A stretch of DNA of 64,000 nucleotides from Chitinophaga filiformis (GTDB taxonomy: Bacteria > Bacteroidota > Bacteroidia > Chitinophagales > Chitinophagaceae), in assembly GCF_021646545.1 (NCBI RefSeq), contig NZ_JAKIRP010000027.1:1-64000 (forward strand). The letters are read 5' to 3'. A program made the translations under genes and the position numbers. The notes beneath the pieces were generated by a model. It worked only from the letters and a program-made list of their open reading frames with translations. It did not search any database and was not told the DNA's origin. Each line of letters begins with the position of its first letter. The stretch's first letter is position 1. This document shows positions 34,926 through 44,600 of this stretch, piece after piece.

Positions 34926-35354
34926 CTAATTTCCGTTCAAGGTAAATGGTACTGTTGCTTTCCGTTCTCCACTTTCTTTGTACAGAGACCATTGCGCCGG
35001 ATCAGATGATCCAACAGCTGGCTTCAGCGACTTCATAGCAATGACTGTCGCATCTGAATTCTGCAGATGGCCATTCGTCGGCTGTACCACACGTCCTTTA
35101 GGCACGTAAATTAACTTCGTTCCCAACGCCATATTGATCTTGGCTATGGTTTCAAAAGTAAAATTGTGTGTACCGCGCATCCACTTGCTGATCTCGGATT
35201 CTGACTTGCCAAGGGCCTGCGCCAGATCTTTATGGCTCATGCCTTTCTTTTCAAGGATGGCGTGGATACGGTCTGCCACCTCAAGACTCATGGCGGCCCT
35301 TTCTATGGCATGCGCCGGTAATGCGTTTATCGCATCTTCGAAAATCTTACTCAT
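34926..35354 (-). CDS. XRE-family antitoxin with C-terminal extension (HigA-like)
   Basis: 142 residues. An XRE helix-turn-helix spans about residues 22-80 (VADRIHAILEKKGMSHKDLAQ, then GKSESEISKWMRGTHNFTFETIAKI). About 55 residues of Gly/Ser/Asn-containing, weakly structured sequence follow, with a hydrophobic PAQWSLYK patch near residue 120. In TAC systems the antitoxin has just such a tail, the chaperone addiction domain, which binds the SecB-like partner. It overlaps the upstream gene by 8 nt. It probably represses its own promoter. An ordinary HTH regulator remains possible. Confidence 0.72.
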   Translation of the reverse strand: MSKIFEDAINALPAHAIERAAMSLEVADRIHAILEKKGMSHKDLAQALGKSESEISKWMRGTHNFTFETIAKINMALGTKLIYVPKGRVVQPTNGHLQNSDATVIAMKSLKPAVGSSDPAQWSLYKESGERKATVPFTLNGN

Positions 35355-35793
35355 AACAATCTCCTATTTTAAAATGTAAATTTCCTTCAAGTTGTCTGTT
35401 GAATATTCTGAGCTCTCCCTCCACAATCCTTTGTGTAATATGCCTGCTTAATGCATTCATAAATTCAAAATGAAACAGGCAATCTTCACTTTGCTGCACC
35501 TTCTGCGTTGTTTTAACACAGCCATTTCCCAATATCACAATGTCGGTATTGATCCTGCTGCAATAAAGCCTCACATTACCCGACCTGTATGGCGGCGGCA
35601 GTGCTTCTGCCGCTCTTTCATGCCTGAAATAGTGTTCCTCTGCACCAGTACACGTACCCATCTGTCTTATGGCAGACATGATGTTTTCATAATCATCTCT
35701 GTAGGCTGGGATACTGAACCTGGTTACAAACTTTTCCACCTCACATAGGTCATCTCCCTCAATATGGAATGAATAATATGTAATCTTATTCAT
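35347..35793 (-). CDS. Candidate toxin of the SecB-associated cassette
   Basis: About 149 residues from the ATG at 35793 (MNKITYYSFHIEGDD); ATG 35799 and GTG 35832 are alternatives. The central part has short strands VRLYCSRINTDIVILGNGCVKTT, reminiscent of HigB/Gp49-like mRNA-interferase cores, followed by a helix (CLFHFEFMNALSRHI). I cannot assign a family with certainty. The evidence for a toxin is its place as first gene, the 8-nt overlap with an XRE gene and the SecB-like third gene, as in Mycobacterium HigB-HigA-SecB. Confidence 0.5.
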   Translation of the reverse strand: MNKITYYSFHIEGDDLCEVEKFVTRFSIPAYRDDYENIMSAIRQMGTCTGAEEHYFRHERAAEALPPPYRSGNVRLYCSRINTDIVILGNGCVKTTQKVQQSEDCLFHFEFMNALSRHITQRIVEGELRIFNRQLEGNLHFKIGDCYE

Positions 35794-35832
35794 CCGCATT
35801 ATCCGTTTTAATTTACCACTATAACACTTCAC

Positions 35833-36084
35833 TTTTAAGTTAAGTTCGAAGTTAACAAATAACGTTGTGTTTAATCAAAAAAAAACAACATTTTTTTCCT
35901 TAACTCTCTGTAGGCATAAATTATGACATAGAAAAAACCGCTTTACAATCGTAAAGAAATTCAATTCTAATGTTATCAAAAGTGACGGCCGAAACTGGCT
36001 AAAGGGGAGATAAGATCAACAACCAATAAAACTAATACCAAGTTACATCTTTTTCCTTGTCTCCAAATTTTTTTTCCTCTTTCA
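35833..36084. promoter_or_regulatory. AT-rich promoter region of the toxin-antitoxin cassette
   Basis: This stretch precedes the cassette on the minus strand and holds no gene. CTTTACAATCGTAAAG at 35941-35956 is an inverted repeat with 6-bp arms and may be an operator for the XRE protein. Base composition is clearly richer in A+T than the surrounding coding DNA. No unambiguous -33/-7 pair was found. Confidence 0.35.
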
Positions 36085-36119
36085 ACAAAAAAAAACGCAT
36101 ACACCGAAATGTATGCGTT
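36085..36119 (-). terminator. Terminator of the GH51 gene
   Basis: Arms AACGCATAC (36094-36102) and GTATGCGTT (36111-36119) flank an 8-nt loop. On the minus strand the stem is followed by nine or ten T residues (plus A-run 36085-36093). It lies 22 nt after the arabinofuranosidase stop codon. A classic intrinsic terminator. Confidence 0.9.
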
Positions 36120-36140
36120 CCTATGATCTGAAATATATGC

Positions 36141-38120
36141 TTACCTGTAGGGTATTGTAATCACATTTAAAGAATTTGCCGCCAGCTGAACATCTACGTT
36201 ATTCTTACCCGGTTTAAGTTGCTGTTCTACCGGCCTCACAACTGATGGATTATCCAACGTATTGAAATCACTTTTATTTTTTGCCGTCAGCACCTGTTGT
36301 ACAGCTGCATCTTTCGTTGTAACAGCTCCGTCCAGTGCCAGCTTGTAACTTACTGCTTTACCGGAAGCATTTACAATCTTCAGCAATATCTTATGCGTTT
36401 GCTGGTCGATCGTTGCACTGGCATAAATGCTATCCTGTCCTGTTAAAGGCTGATCATTCAATGTAGCAGGGATCGTATGCGTCCCTTTGTTGTTTGCAAA
36501 AAGCTGCTGCACATAATAATTGGGCGTACCTGCTGAACGCAGATTATCAAACCATATCAGGTCCGGACGCCATTGCCAGGCCTCTACGTGGGCCAGGAGT
36601 GGTGCATAAGAACACATCTGCACTACATCCGCATTCCTTTCCAGCCCGGTCATAAAAGCTGCTTCAGCCAATGCACTTTCCCACGTATTACGGGTCTCTC
36701 CCTTTTCGCTGTCATTTTCCTTCGCCACCTTTATATGAGCCGCATATTCGCCTGCAAAGATCTTCGGTCCCTTCCGGTCATATTTATCGTAGCGGGTGGT
36801 ATTCTTCAGGAACCACTCGGGTGGCATATAATAATGTTCGTCCACGAGATCAGCTTTTGATGTCCGTAACTTCGACCACAGATATTCAAACTGTTTCCCT
36901 CCGGAAAAAGGCCCTACGCTGGACACCAGTTTAATTTCAGGATGTTTCGTTTTCAGCTCCTGTTCAAAACGCTGATACCTGGCTATATACTGACTGTCCC
37001 ATTGCTCGTTCCCTACACCGATCATCTGTAGATTAAATGGCTTAGGATGCCCCATTTCGGCTCTCAACTGCCCCCATTTGGTATCGGTGCCACCATTAGC
37101 AAATTCGATGAGGTCCAGGGCATCCTGAATATATACAGCAACATCCTCATCGGCAGCCACCTCACCGGTATTGAACTGGCAAGCCATACCACAATTGAGA
37201 ATGGGCAATGGTGCAGCACCTATGTCTTCGGAGAGCAGGAAATATTCATAAAAGCCCAGACCATAGCTCTGAAAGTAATCGCCCGGCGCGCGGTGCGCAA
37301 ATTCCGTATTCCAGCGGTTAACGATCAGTGTCCGGTCTTCCACTTTTCCCACCGTTTTTTTCCATTGATACCGGTTGGCCAGATCACGTCCTTCCACTAT
37401 GCATCCGCCGGGGAAACGTACAAACCCGGGTCGCAGATCTGCCAGCTTTTGCACGAGATCATTCCTTAATCCGCCCGGACGCTGTTTCCATGTATCCTCA
37501 GGAAATAATGAGATCATATCGATATCCAGGCTGCCGTTGCCCGAAAACTGCAACAGTAATCCACCTTTGGCAACCGTACGCGATGCGGTTACAGAGGCCG
37601 TATACTTCTTCCATTCTTTTCCTGTCGGCGGAATAGTTACCTCCCCGATGCGCTCTCCATTCTCATCTAACAGTGCAAGTTTTAATGCGGGACTGCCGGA
37701 AGTATTGCCTGCCCAGAAAGAAAAGTCATAACGCAGATCTTTTTTAAAACCCATCCCTCTGAATCCTTCATTGAACAAGCCATAAGTGCTATCGCCAGTC
37801 TGCACTGTTACATGTGCGTACCGTGGGTTGGCGGTGTGTTCTTTTCCACGGTTGACGATCAGCACCCTGCCGGCGTCTGCTTTTCCCTTTTCCTTCCAGC
37901 CCATCAACGGGTCGGTGAATTCAAAAGAACGGTTCTTCACCAGTTCCGCATAAAGGCCTCCATCGGCTGAAAAATTAATATCCTCAAAAAAGATCCCCCA
38001 CATAGTAGGCTGCACAGCAGCCTGTGGTTTGTTCACTTTTAACGTAATTGTCTGCGCAGAAGATATGCCTCCCGTCAGCGACAGCAATCCTGCTGCAATA
38101 AGATTAATTATGTTTCTCAT
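36141..38120 (-). CDS. GH51 alpha-L-arabinofuranosidase, exported
   Basis: 659 residues from the ATG at 38120 (MRNIINLIAAGLLSL to SSAQ, a signal peptide). The longer frame adds 20 residues before the signal and is unlikely. PTMWGIFFEDINFSADGGLYAELVKNRSFE is the family N-terminus. A carbohydrate-binding-like insertion follows at about 90-205. The acid/base Glu is in GVGNEQWD (E372) and the nucleophile Glu in IFAGEYAAH (E458). It removes arabinofuranosyl side groups from plant polysaccharides in the periplasm or outside. It stands alone, with no SusCD pair nearby. Confidence 0.92.
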   Translation of the reverse strand: MRNIINLIAAGLLSLTGGISSAQTITLKVNKPQAAVQPTMWGIFFEDINFSADGGLYAELVKNRSFEFTDPLMGWKEKGKADAGRVLIVNRGKEHTANPRYAHVTVQTGDSTYGLFNEGFRGMGFKKDLRYDFSFWAGNTSGSPALKLALLDENGERIGEVTIPPTGKEWKKYTASVTASRTVAKGGLLLQFSGNGSLDIDMISLFPEDTWKQRPGGLRNDLVQKLADLRPGFVRFPGGCIVEGRDLANRYQWKKTVGKVEDRTLIVNRWNTEFAHRAPGDYFQSYGLGFYEYFLLSEDIGAAPLPILNCGMACQFNTGEVAADEDVAVYIQDALDLIEFANGGTDTKWGQLRAEMGHPKPFNLQMIGVGNEQWDSQYIARYQRFEQELKTKHPEIKLVSSVGPFSGGKQFEYLWSKLRTSKADLVDEHYYMPPEWFLKNTTRYDKYDRKGPKIFAGEYAAHIKVAKENDSEKGETRNTWESALAEAAFMTGLERNADVVQMCSYAPLLAHVEAWQWRPDLIWFDNLRSAGTPNYYVQQLFANNKGTHTIPATLNDQPLTGQDSIYASATIDQQTHKILLKIVNASGKAVSYKLALDGAVTTKDAAVQQVLTAKNKSDFNTLDNPSVVRPVEQQLKPGKNNVDVQLAANSLNVITIPYR

Positions 38121-38630
38121 AAAGGGAATTGACACAACAATATACATCCAAAAATCAATATCCAAAACATTTACAGGCACTTTTTGTGTTAGAATGACAT
38201 TTAATTATGCAGCAAGAGAAGCACTACGAGATTCATCATCCGCAGGCTTAACTGACGACCGTAGCATTTGCACGCAGGAATCAGATTGTGCAACACTACC
38301 ATCTCCTATCATTCGCCATTACATAGGGGAATATGTCATTTACTATTTGTCATGTGGCAATGAAATGTGAAAGCGTATACCCGGAATTGTTACCCGCGGT
38401 CTACAGATTGCTATTTCTCCCTCCTTACTTTTCTCAGTAAGGTTTAATCAATTCCCAAAAACTACTCAAAAAAGAAAAAGTTCACAATATTCTGAATATC
38501 AATAAATTAAAAAGAAATAAAATCACTTTAACATTTCGTTAGAGTATTCTCGCAAGGTTTTCGCATAATCGTATGTCAACCATCTTTTATTGAGATCTTT
38601 TATTTTTTAACCAGTTAAAATTGAAAAACC
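38121..38630. other. Gene-free region between GH51 and the DTA-repeat gene
   Basis: About 510 nt, strongly AT-rich from 38400 onward (for example AATAAATTAAAAAGAAATAA). It separates two divergent genes, so it should hold both promoters and the 5' leader of the repeat-protein gene. Short frames in it lack a plausible start or codon pattern. I found no clear -33/-7 pair or structured RNA. Confidence 0.5.
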
Positions 38631-39257
38631 ATGAAAAAGCAATTATTGAGATTTGGCCTCATGGCTGGCCTGGGAGCATTCGCACTGACGCAGACTAACG
38701 CAGTAAATGCAATGACAACTAAAGCGGACACCGCAAATTTTGCATTGGACACTGCAAGTTTCGTTAGAGATACGGCAAACTTTGCACCAGACACCGCTAA
38801 CTTCGCAATGGATACAGCCAACTTCGCAATGGACACGGCTAATTTCAAAGCAGACACCGCCAATTTCTCACTGGACACAGCTGCTTTTACGAGAGACACT
38901 GCTAACTTCAAATTGGACACAGCAGCCTTTGTAAGAGACACAGCTGCCTTCGGCAAGGACACTGCCAGCTTCAGCTATGCAAAAGACACTGCATTTTTTA
39001 AAGACACAGCTAACTTTGCTTTCAAAGCAGATACTGTAGCTTTTAAATACGCAGATACTGCCGCTGTTAAAGCTGACACTGCTACTATGAAGGACACAGC
39101 CAGCTTCGTAGCGAAACTGGATACTGCCACCGCAGTAGCTGACACTGCCGCTGCAAAACGCGACACAGCAGTAATAAAGAAAGATACTGCTGCAAAAACG
39201 CCAGCTGACACTTCCGCAGCACGGAAGTCAAAAGCGGTGAAATTGAACAAAAAGTAA
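38631..39257 (+). CDS. Secreted DTA-heptad repeat protein
   Basis: 208 residues. A signal peptide (about 1-27, ending AVNA) is followed almost entirely by repeats that begin Asp-Thr-Ala. I count about 23 DT(A/V/S) units. Roughly the first eleven are exact heptads of the form D-T-A-(N/S/A)-F-x-x; later ones vary from 6 to 9 residues. The tail is Lys-rich. No Cys is present. Regular Phe and Ala spacing of seven would suit an amphipathic helix, but a solenoid is also possible. I do not recognise a family, and no function is assigned. It has its own terminator at 39280. Confidence 0.8.
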   Translation: MKKQLLRFGLMAGLGAFALTQTNAVNAMTTKADTANFALDTASFVRDTANFAPDTANFAMDTANFAMDTANFKADTANFSLDTAAFTRDTANFKLDTAAFVRDTAAFGKDTASFSYAKDTAFFKDTANFAFKADTVAFKYADTAAVKADTATMKDTASFVAKLDTATAVADTAAAKRDTAVIKKDTAAKTPADTSAARKSKAVKLNKK

Positions 39258-39279
39258 TTACAGGTCTAACATGAAAAGA

Positions 39280-39310
39280 GGCCGTCTCAGCACATGAGGC
39301 GGTCTTTTTC
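39280..39310 (+). terminator. Terminator of the DTA-repeat gene
   Basis: GGCCGTCTCA (39280-39289) pairs with TGAGGCGGTC with two G-U wobbles, followed by TTTTTC. It starts 22 nt after the stop codon. The stem core (CCGTCTCAGCA) is similar to that of the terminator at 39745, so the two flank the hairpin element at 39539. Confidence 0.8.
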
Positions 39311-39312
39311 AT

Positions 39313-39538
39313 ATTATAGATGTTCCTTATACTTCCAGTAGCGCCCAACTCATCAGAGGTTTGTTAATGCATCCCGTTATATTTTATCAGGCACCACTAC
39401 AAATATTAGGAAAGAATTTAAAGCATGCTTAGACTATGCTACGAAGGCCACAATATGTCGCTATAAAGGCCCTACCCCCATAAGAGCTTTTCGTGGGTAT
39501 ACGGCAGCCGATACGTCCTTTTCGTTAGGATCCAACCG
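39313..39538. other. Gene-free region before the second hairpin element
   Basis: About 225 nt between the terminator at 39280 and the hairpin element. I see no gene, promoter pair or structured RNA that I can support. Confidence 0.4.
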
Positions 39539-39669
39539 GCATATCGCTAGTCATATACTGGTTTAATCCAGGATATGACCAGGATGTAACCAGGATTAAC
39601 TTCCGATAATCCTCCGATTTGATCGGAAGATTATCGGAAGTTAATCCTAGTCATATGCTAGTCATATGC
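39539..39669. repeat. Second 11-nt-periodic hairpin element
   Basis: 39592-39618 and 39622-39648 are 27-nt arms with one mismatch around a TTG loop. Outer arms 39539-39559 and 39649-39669 are complementary with gaps, and 32 extra nt sit on the left side. The whole element reads as consecutive 11-nt units, for example GATATGACCAG, GATGTAACCAG, GATTAACTTCC, and on the right AAGATTATCGG, AAGTTAATCCT, AGTCATATGCT, AGTCATATGCA. The sequence is unrelated to the palindrome at 233-340, but the architecture is the same. Confidence 0.85.
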
Positions 39670-39744
39670 AACTCAGACCGGGAAATGATAACATATTAAC
39701 CTATTTCAGGAACGTCCACAGTGCTGATAAGGCAGCCAAACGAA

Positions 39745-39774
39745 AGAGCCGTCTCAGCAATCTGAGACGGCTCT
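39745..39774. terminator. Bidirectional terminator with a perfect 13-bp stem
   Basis: AGAGCCGTCTCAG (39745-39757) and its exact reverse complement (39762-39774) flank the loop CAAT. It lies 24 nt after the stop of the minus-strand barrel gene, and A/T-rich runs follow on both sides. It probably terminates that gene. Confidence 0.85.
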
Positions 39775-39798
39775 CTTATAATAAAAAACCTTAATCAA

Positions 39799-40341
39799 TT
39801 AGAAGTTGTAACCAGCTTTCAGACCAAAGAAACCACGGTTATCATTTTTAAACCACACCTCGTATTTTGCTTCTACGTCCAGGCCAAGGAAACGAATACC
39901 CAGACCCGGGGCGAAAATAGCCGCAGTACCTTTGTAATTGTCTCCATCCCCGCCTACGAAAGTGGCAGTACCACCTTCCGCCTTCACATACAGGAGCGGA
40001 AAGCCGAATTTGTACTTCAGACCAACCCTCACCGGTAACGCTTTCAGGGACTCTGCCTTTGCAGACAGCTCAGCACCACCTCCACTGAGGTAAGTATACG
40101 TTTTGCCCGGAAAATACATGAAACCTGCGGAGCCGGTTACGCCAAATCCTGCAATCAGCTTGATGTCAGCATTCAGGCCTCCACCAAAACCGGTGTTATG
40201 AGTGTCTTTGAAGTCCCCTACCGGGGTACCGGCTTCAACATATGGACCAATGCTGAATCCTTTCAATTGAGCTTTAGCCGTATTGCCAAACATGCAGGTG
40301 GCGGCAATGAACAGGCCAGCGGTGTACAAGGTCTTTAACAT
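39799..40341 (-). CDS. Outer membrane beta-barrel protein
   Basis: 180 residues with a signal peptide ending AKAQ (about residue 25). The rest alternates in amphipathic strands typical of a small eight-stranded barrel (FSIGPYVEAGTPVGDF, FGGGLNADIKLIAGFGVTGSAGFMYF, GLDVEAKYEVWF). It ends in GFFGLKAGYNF, where the terminal aromatic residue fits recognition by the BAM complex. It resembles the porin-family OMP_b-brl proteins of Bacteroidota. Its ligand or role is unknown. Confidence 0.82.
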   Translation of the reverse strand: MLKTLYTAGLFIAATCMFGNTAKAQLKGFSIGPYVEAGTPVGDFKDTHNTGFGGGLNADIKLIAGFGVTGSAGFMYFPGKTYTYLSGGGAELSAKAESLKALPVRVGLKYKFGFPLLYVKAEGGTATFVGGDGDNYKGTAAIFAPGLGIRFLGLDVEAKYEVWFKNDNRGFFGLKAGYNF

Positions 40342-40411
40342 AGAGGATATTTTAAAATTTCCACAAATGTAAGTAATTCACATTAAACCAAACAAATGGA
40401 ATAAAGGGGGG

Positions 40412-40783
40412 TTATTGTGGACGGACCTTGTAAACAGAATCCATACGCATACTGTCAACTGGTACAGCTTTTTTGGCGTCAGTTTTAACCGGCATGCCGC
40501 CGACTTTAGTACCTCCCGTTTCTGCGGGGGGAGCTGCATTGGGCTCTCCCGTAGGATATCCCATTTCAGCCAATTCCTTACGTGTCTTTTTATCGAAAAG
40601 ATATTGGGGGTTCTTCTCTTTCCGCAGGCCTTCCTCAAAACGGTATTCGGCGCCTCCTCTTGGAGCAGGGTCATAACCACGTTCCGTTCTGCAGCTGCTC
40701 AGCGTAAAAATGCCTGCCAGCAAAAAGTAAGCTGATATTATGCTGGCAGGCTGTTTAATTTCGTTCCAGGTGAATTTCAACAT
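40412..40783 (-). CDS. Hypothetical lipoprotein
   Basis: About 123 residues from the ATG at 40783 (MLKFTWNEIKQPAS); an ATG at 40825 would add 14 residues. A hydrophobic stretch leads to the lipobox TLSSC. The mature part is hydrophilic and Pro/Lys-rich with no recognised domain (YRFEEGLRKEKNPQYLFDKKTRKELAEMGYP). It lies 70 nt upstream of the barrel gene on the same strand and may be co-transcribed with it. Confidence 0.6.
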   Translation of the reverse strand: MLKFTWNEIKQPASIISAYFLLAGIFTLSSCRTERGYDPAPRGGAEYRFEEGLRKEKNPQYLFDKKTRKELAEMGYPTGEPNAAPPAETGGTKVGGMPVKTDAKKAVPVDSMRMDSVYKVRPQ

Positions 40784-40856
40784 ATGCCTGGGGTTTACTG
40801 TCCGGTTTAATAACGTCATCATCAAGCAATTATTATACCGCTCATCTATTAGTAAA

Positions 40857-40890
40857 GGTCAAAAAGAACGGGCTGGTCATAGCCAGCCCG
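40857..40890 (-). terminator. Terminator of the AraC-like gene
   Basis: CGGGCTGG (40869-40876) pairs perfectly with CCAGCCCG (40883-40890) around a 6-nt loop. On the minus strand TTCTTTTTGACC follows. It is 82 nt beyond the stop of the AraC-like gene at 40973. Confidence 0.8.
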
Positions 40891-40972
40891 GTAAACTCAA
40901 AAAACTATCGCTGATTACAGTCTGCCTACTCAATAATGTTCTTTTGCCCGCATAAAAAGTAAGGCCATATCG

Positions 40973-41536
40973 TCATACCTTGTCAAGTGGCTTCCGGCTG
41001 TTCTCTTTCAATTGCCTGTATCCTGTTGGCGTAAGTCCTGTAACCTTTTTGAACTGCTGCGACAGGTGCTGCACGCTGCTATATCCAAGACTATCTGCTA
41101 TTTCACTAAGGTTCATCTCATCATACTGCAACAGTTCCTTCACGCGCTCAATGCGTTGCAGGATAACATATTTTTCGATGGTGATACCTTCAGTAGAAGA
41201 AAAAAGCGTAGAAAGATAATGATAATCAACCTGTAAAGCCTCCTGTAAATAAACAGACAACTTTGTGTTGAGGGTTTCATTCTCGCTGCCATGGATCAGG
41301 CGGATAACTGTGGTCTTTAACTTCTCCACCAATGTAGTTTTCTTGTCATCCAATAGCTCGAAACCCAGGGAATGCAATTGTTTTCCAAGGGATTCCAGCT
41401 TTTCGGGAGCAGGCGCTTTCTCCAGTTCAACATCTCCCAGATCTATTTTTGAATAAGGGATATCCAGTTTCTCCAGCTCTTGCTGTACTACGAGGATACA
41501 GCGGTTACAAACCATATTTTTTATAAACAGATGCAT
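40973..41536 (-). CDS. AraC-family regulator with HMA-like N-terminal domain
   Basis: 187 residues. The N-terminal 70 residues begin MHLFIKNMVCNRCILVVQQELEKL and resemble a heavy-metal-associated fold with an MxCxxC metal-binding pair (C10, C13). The C-terminal 100 residues are an AraC double helix-turn-helix (MNLSEIADSLGYSSVQHLSQQFKKVTGLTPTGYR). This suggests direct metal or redox sensing by a regulator without the usual sugar-binding cupin. It is divergent from the alpha-2-macroglobulin gene 108 nt away. The target is unknown. Confidence 0.85.
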   Translation of the reverse strand: MHLFIKNMVCNRCILVVQQELEKLDIPYSKIDLGDVELEKAPAPEKLESLGKQLHSLGFELLDDKKTTLVEKLKTTVIRLIHGSENETLNTKLSVYLQEALQVDYHYLSTLFSSTEGITIEKYVILQRIERVKELLQYDEMNLSEIADSLGYSSVQHLSQQFKKVTGLTPTGYRQLKENSRKPLDKV

Positions 41537-41644
41537 TGATCGGCATTAAGGGGGCAAAGTTACGTGATAAAATGAACTTGTTTATATTTCTCATATCTTC
41601 GGGGAAGGGACTATTTTCGATATAATAATTTAATCTCTCTACCT

Positions 41645-44600
41645 TTGAAAAAATTAGCATTGTTGCTGCTCATGTTATCATACTTTGCAGCAGTCGCCCA
41701 GCATCCATTATCCCAGGGACGCCGTTCCAGCTTCTACGAGTACCTGTATGAAATCAGTAATGAAGAAACATTACAAATCTACAAAAATGGTGTACGCAGG
41801 ATCAATGCCTCCTTCCTGCATACACTCAAAGATTCCTTTCCCCATGACAAGGGAGTGCCAGATAATCTACCGCCAGGCAATTACCTGAGGGTATTTGCAG
41901 AAAATGACCGGTTGCAGACTGTATTCATGCATATACCCTATGTATATGCAAAGATCGGCAGCAACAACCATGATCTCTTTGTAATTCTACACGACGCAAA
42001 AGGAAATCTTATAAAAGACGCAGAAGTCAAATTGCAGGGAAGGACACTTCACTTTGAAGCCCACACCGGCGCCTGGTGGCTCGCTGGATATCGCAATGCC
42101 AGTCTATTGAGAGTATATTACAAAGGTATGCTGAACTGTATACCTTTACAGCAAAGCCTTCATTACCGCAGAAAAAAGCTCCAACAATTTCTACGAAAAT
42201 TAAACTTTGTAAAGGCTATACGTCGCAAGCAAAGCAGGAAGTATTACAGGTACCAGACTACACCGTATGAAAACCGGCATACCGGCTATATCGTCTTCAG
42301 TAAGCCTATCTATAAACCCGGGGACACGTTAAAATTTAAGGCATACATCACCGACAAAAAAGGGAAACCGGTGGACAGACCCCTCTTAGTGAGATTATCC
42401 GATCGGGATTTTATCGTCGACACTATTCTTACTACGCTACAACCTTATGCACCTGGTGGATATAGTTGTGATGTAGCACTGTCTTCCGGAATGGATATCG
42501 ATCTGGATGAGACTTACATGATAAGCCTGGAAACATTAGACAGCCGTAAATACGACCTTAACAATTACAATGGAGACCTTGACGATGACGAATACGCAGC
42601 CAAACGCAAAATATTTATAAAAGGTCAGTTCAAATTTGAAGAATACGAACTAAATGCTTTGCATTTTACTGCCAGAACAGATAAAAAGTCATATACAAAC
42701 CGGGAAAACACTACCGTATATCTCCAGGCGAAAGACGAAAACGACCTGCCTGTTATGGATGGCCAGATTCAGCTATTTGTCACAAAACCAATCGTAACTA
42801 AACACCATGCTACAGACATGTTCATCCCCGATACGCTATGGAGCTATACCGGGCCTATGGATGCATTAGGAGAGACAAAAGTCACATTACCAGACAGTAT
42901 ATTTCCAAGGGCTGATCTGCTCTATCAGATAGACTGTATCTTTACAAACAGCAACAATGAACGCCAGACAGAAACACTAAGTTTGGAATACCATTATAAT
43001 AGAGGTAGTATTTCTTTCGATCTGCAGGCCGACAGTTTACATATCACGCCCGATAGACAATTCAAAACAGATAATAAGGTTTACATCTATGGTGTAAATG
43101 ACAACGACACGATTGAGACTTACCTAAGCAGACTACCAGTCGCCATCAAGATCAATCCATTCCTTTCAGCATACCGGGTAGAAAGCGAAAATGCAAAAGG
43201 GATCTACTACTTAAAGAACAACCATGATATTCTTGACGCTGAAGTATCCTGGCATCATGATACAGCTGTCGTTTATGTAACGAATCCCCACAAATTACCC
43301 TTTTGGTATACCGCATTTGACGACGGAAGGGCCGTACATCACGGTTACGGCGACACATTAACCTGGACAGCATCCACGCGGAATAAAAAGCAATGTGAAT
43401 TGCATCTCAATTATATCTGGGGTAACCAGCTTCACAGTATTCCTGTTTATCTTATTCGTGCCGAAGGCAACCTTAACGTAGCTATAGATGCTCCCGCAAC
43501 TGTTTATCCAGGTCAAACCACAAAGATCACGGTGAATGTTAAAGACAAGTACCTGGAACCGGTTGCAGATGCAGACGTAACTGCGTATGCATACACAAGC
43601 AGGTTTAGCGATGAAGCGCCTCCCAGAGTACCTTCATTTACAGCACCCTACAGAAGAGGACCTAACTACTATGAGCTAGGGCATCTGCAACTACAAAAAA
43701 CGACGCAGGCCCTGCCATTTCAATGGGAGCAACATAGCAGGAGAATGGGACTTGACACCATGTTGTACTTCCGGTTCACACATCCATCTCCGGTGTTCAT
43801 AAACACTGAGCCTGCCAGGGACGGAACAACACAAGTAGCCGCGTTTGTATTTGCACGGGGAAGTATACAGCCGGTCCACATCTTATATGTGGATGGATTA
43901 CCGGTCTATTGCAGTATGACTGATCCTGTACAACATTACAGCATCACAGTGCCGGCAGGCAAACATACAATAAGTATGCGTACACAATACCAGCGGATCA
44001 CGCTGGACACAGTCATAGCTGCCGGTGTAAAAACTTTCATTAGTATTGACAGCGCCATCCATCAGCAAAACGTCATTGTTGAAAAGATGCCAAAAAAACT
44101 GACGGCACAGGAAATCGCAAACCTGGAAAAATATATGATCCGGCTGGAAAATACTTTTGGCAATTATCCAACATATATCAAACAAGAGAGCCAGATTTTC
44201 CAATTGAAGAATATCGTCGGCAATTACAGACTTCTTGGGTGGCAATATAAAGTAGGACCATTAACCGGTGCAAATGCATCACTCGTATCAAAAAACGACT
44301 TTACACAGGACTTTACACCTGAACCAGACTACGTTTTCCAGATCAGCAAAGGACTAATAAAACAAAAGCAGACAGGGTTCATTCATTATTACGATCTTCA
44401 CTCCTATAATCCGGATACCAGTCTCGCAGCACAGGCATTAACTGAGACTCTCATTGATAGCCTTTTACAGCTTCGCCAGGATGATAACCTTAGAAATAAA
44501 GATATTGTCCGTCCTTTTCATCAGAGAGAGTCTTATAAAAGCCGTCTTGTGCTGCGCCTGGAACACCCGGACCTCAATCCTACGACCGATGTACTACGCT

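Noticed and set aside
38615..39250. Minus-strand frames across the DTA-repeat gene
   Set aside because: They are repeats of AVS codons produced by reading GACACxGC units backwards; the plus strand has the signal peptide, the start and the terminator.
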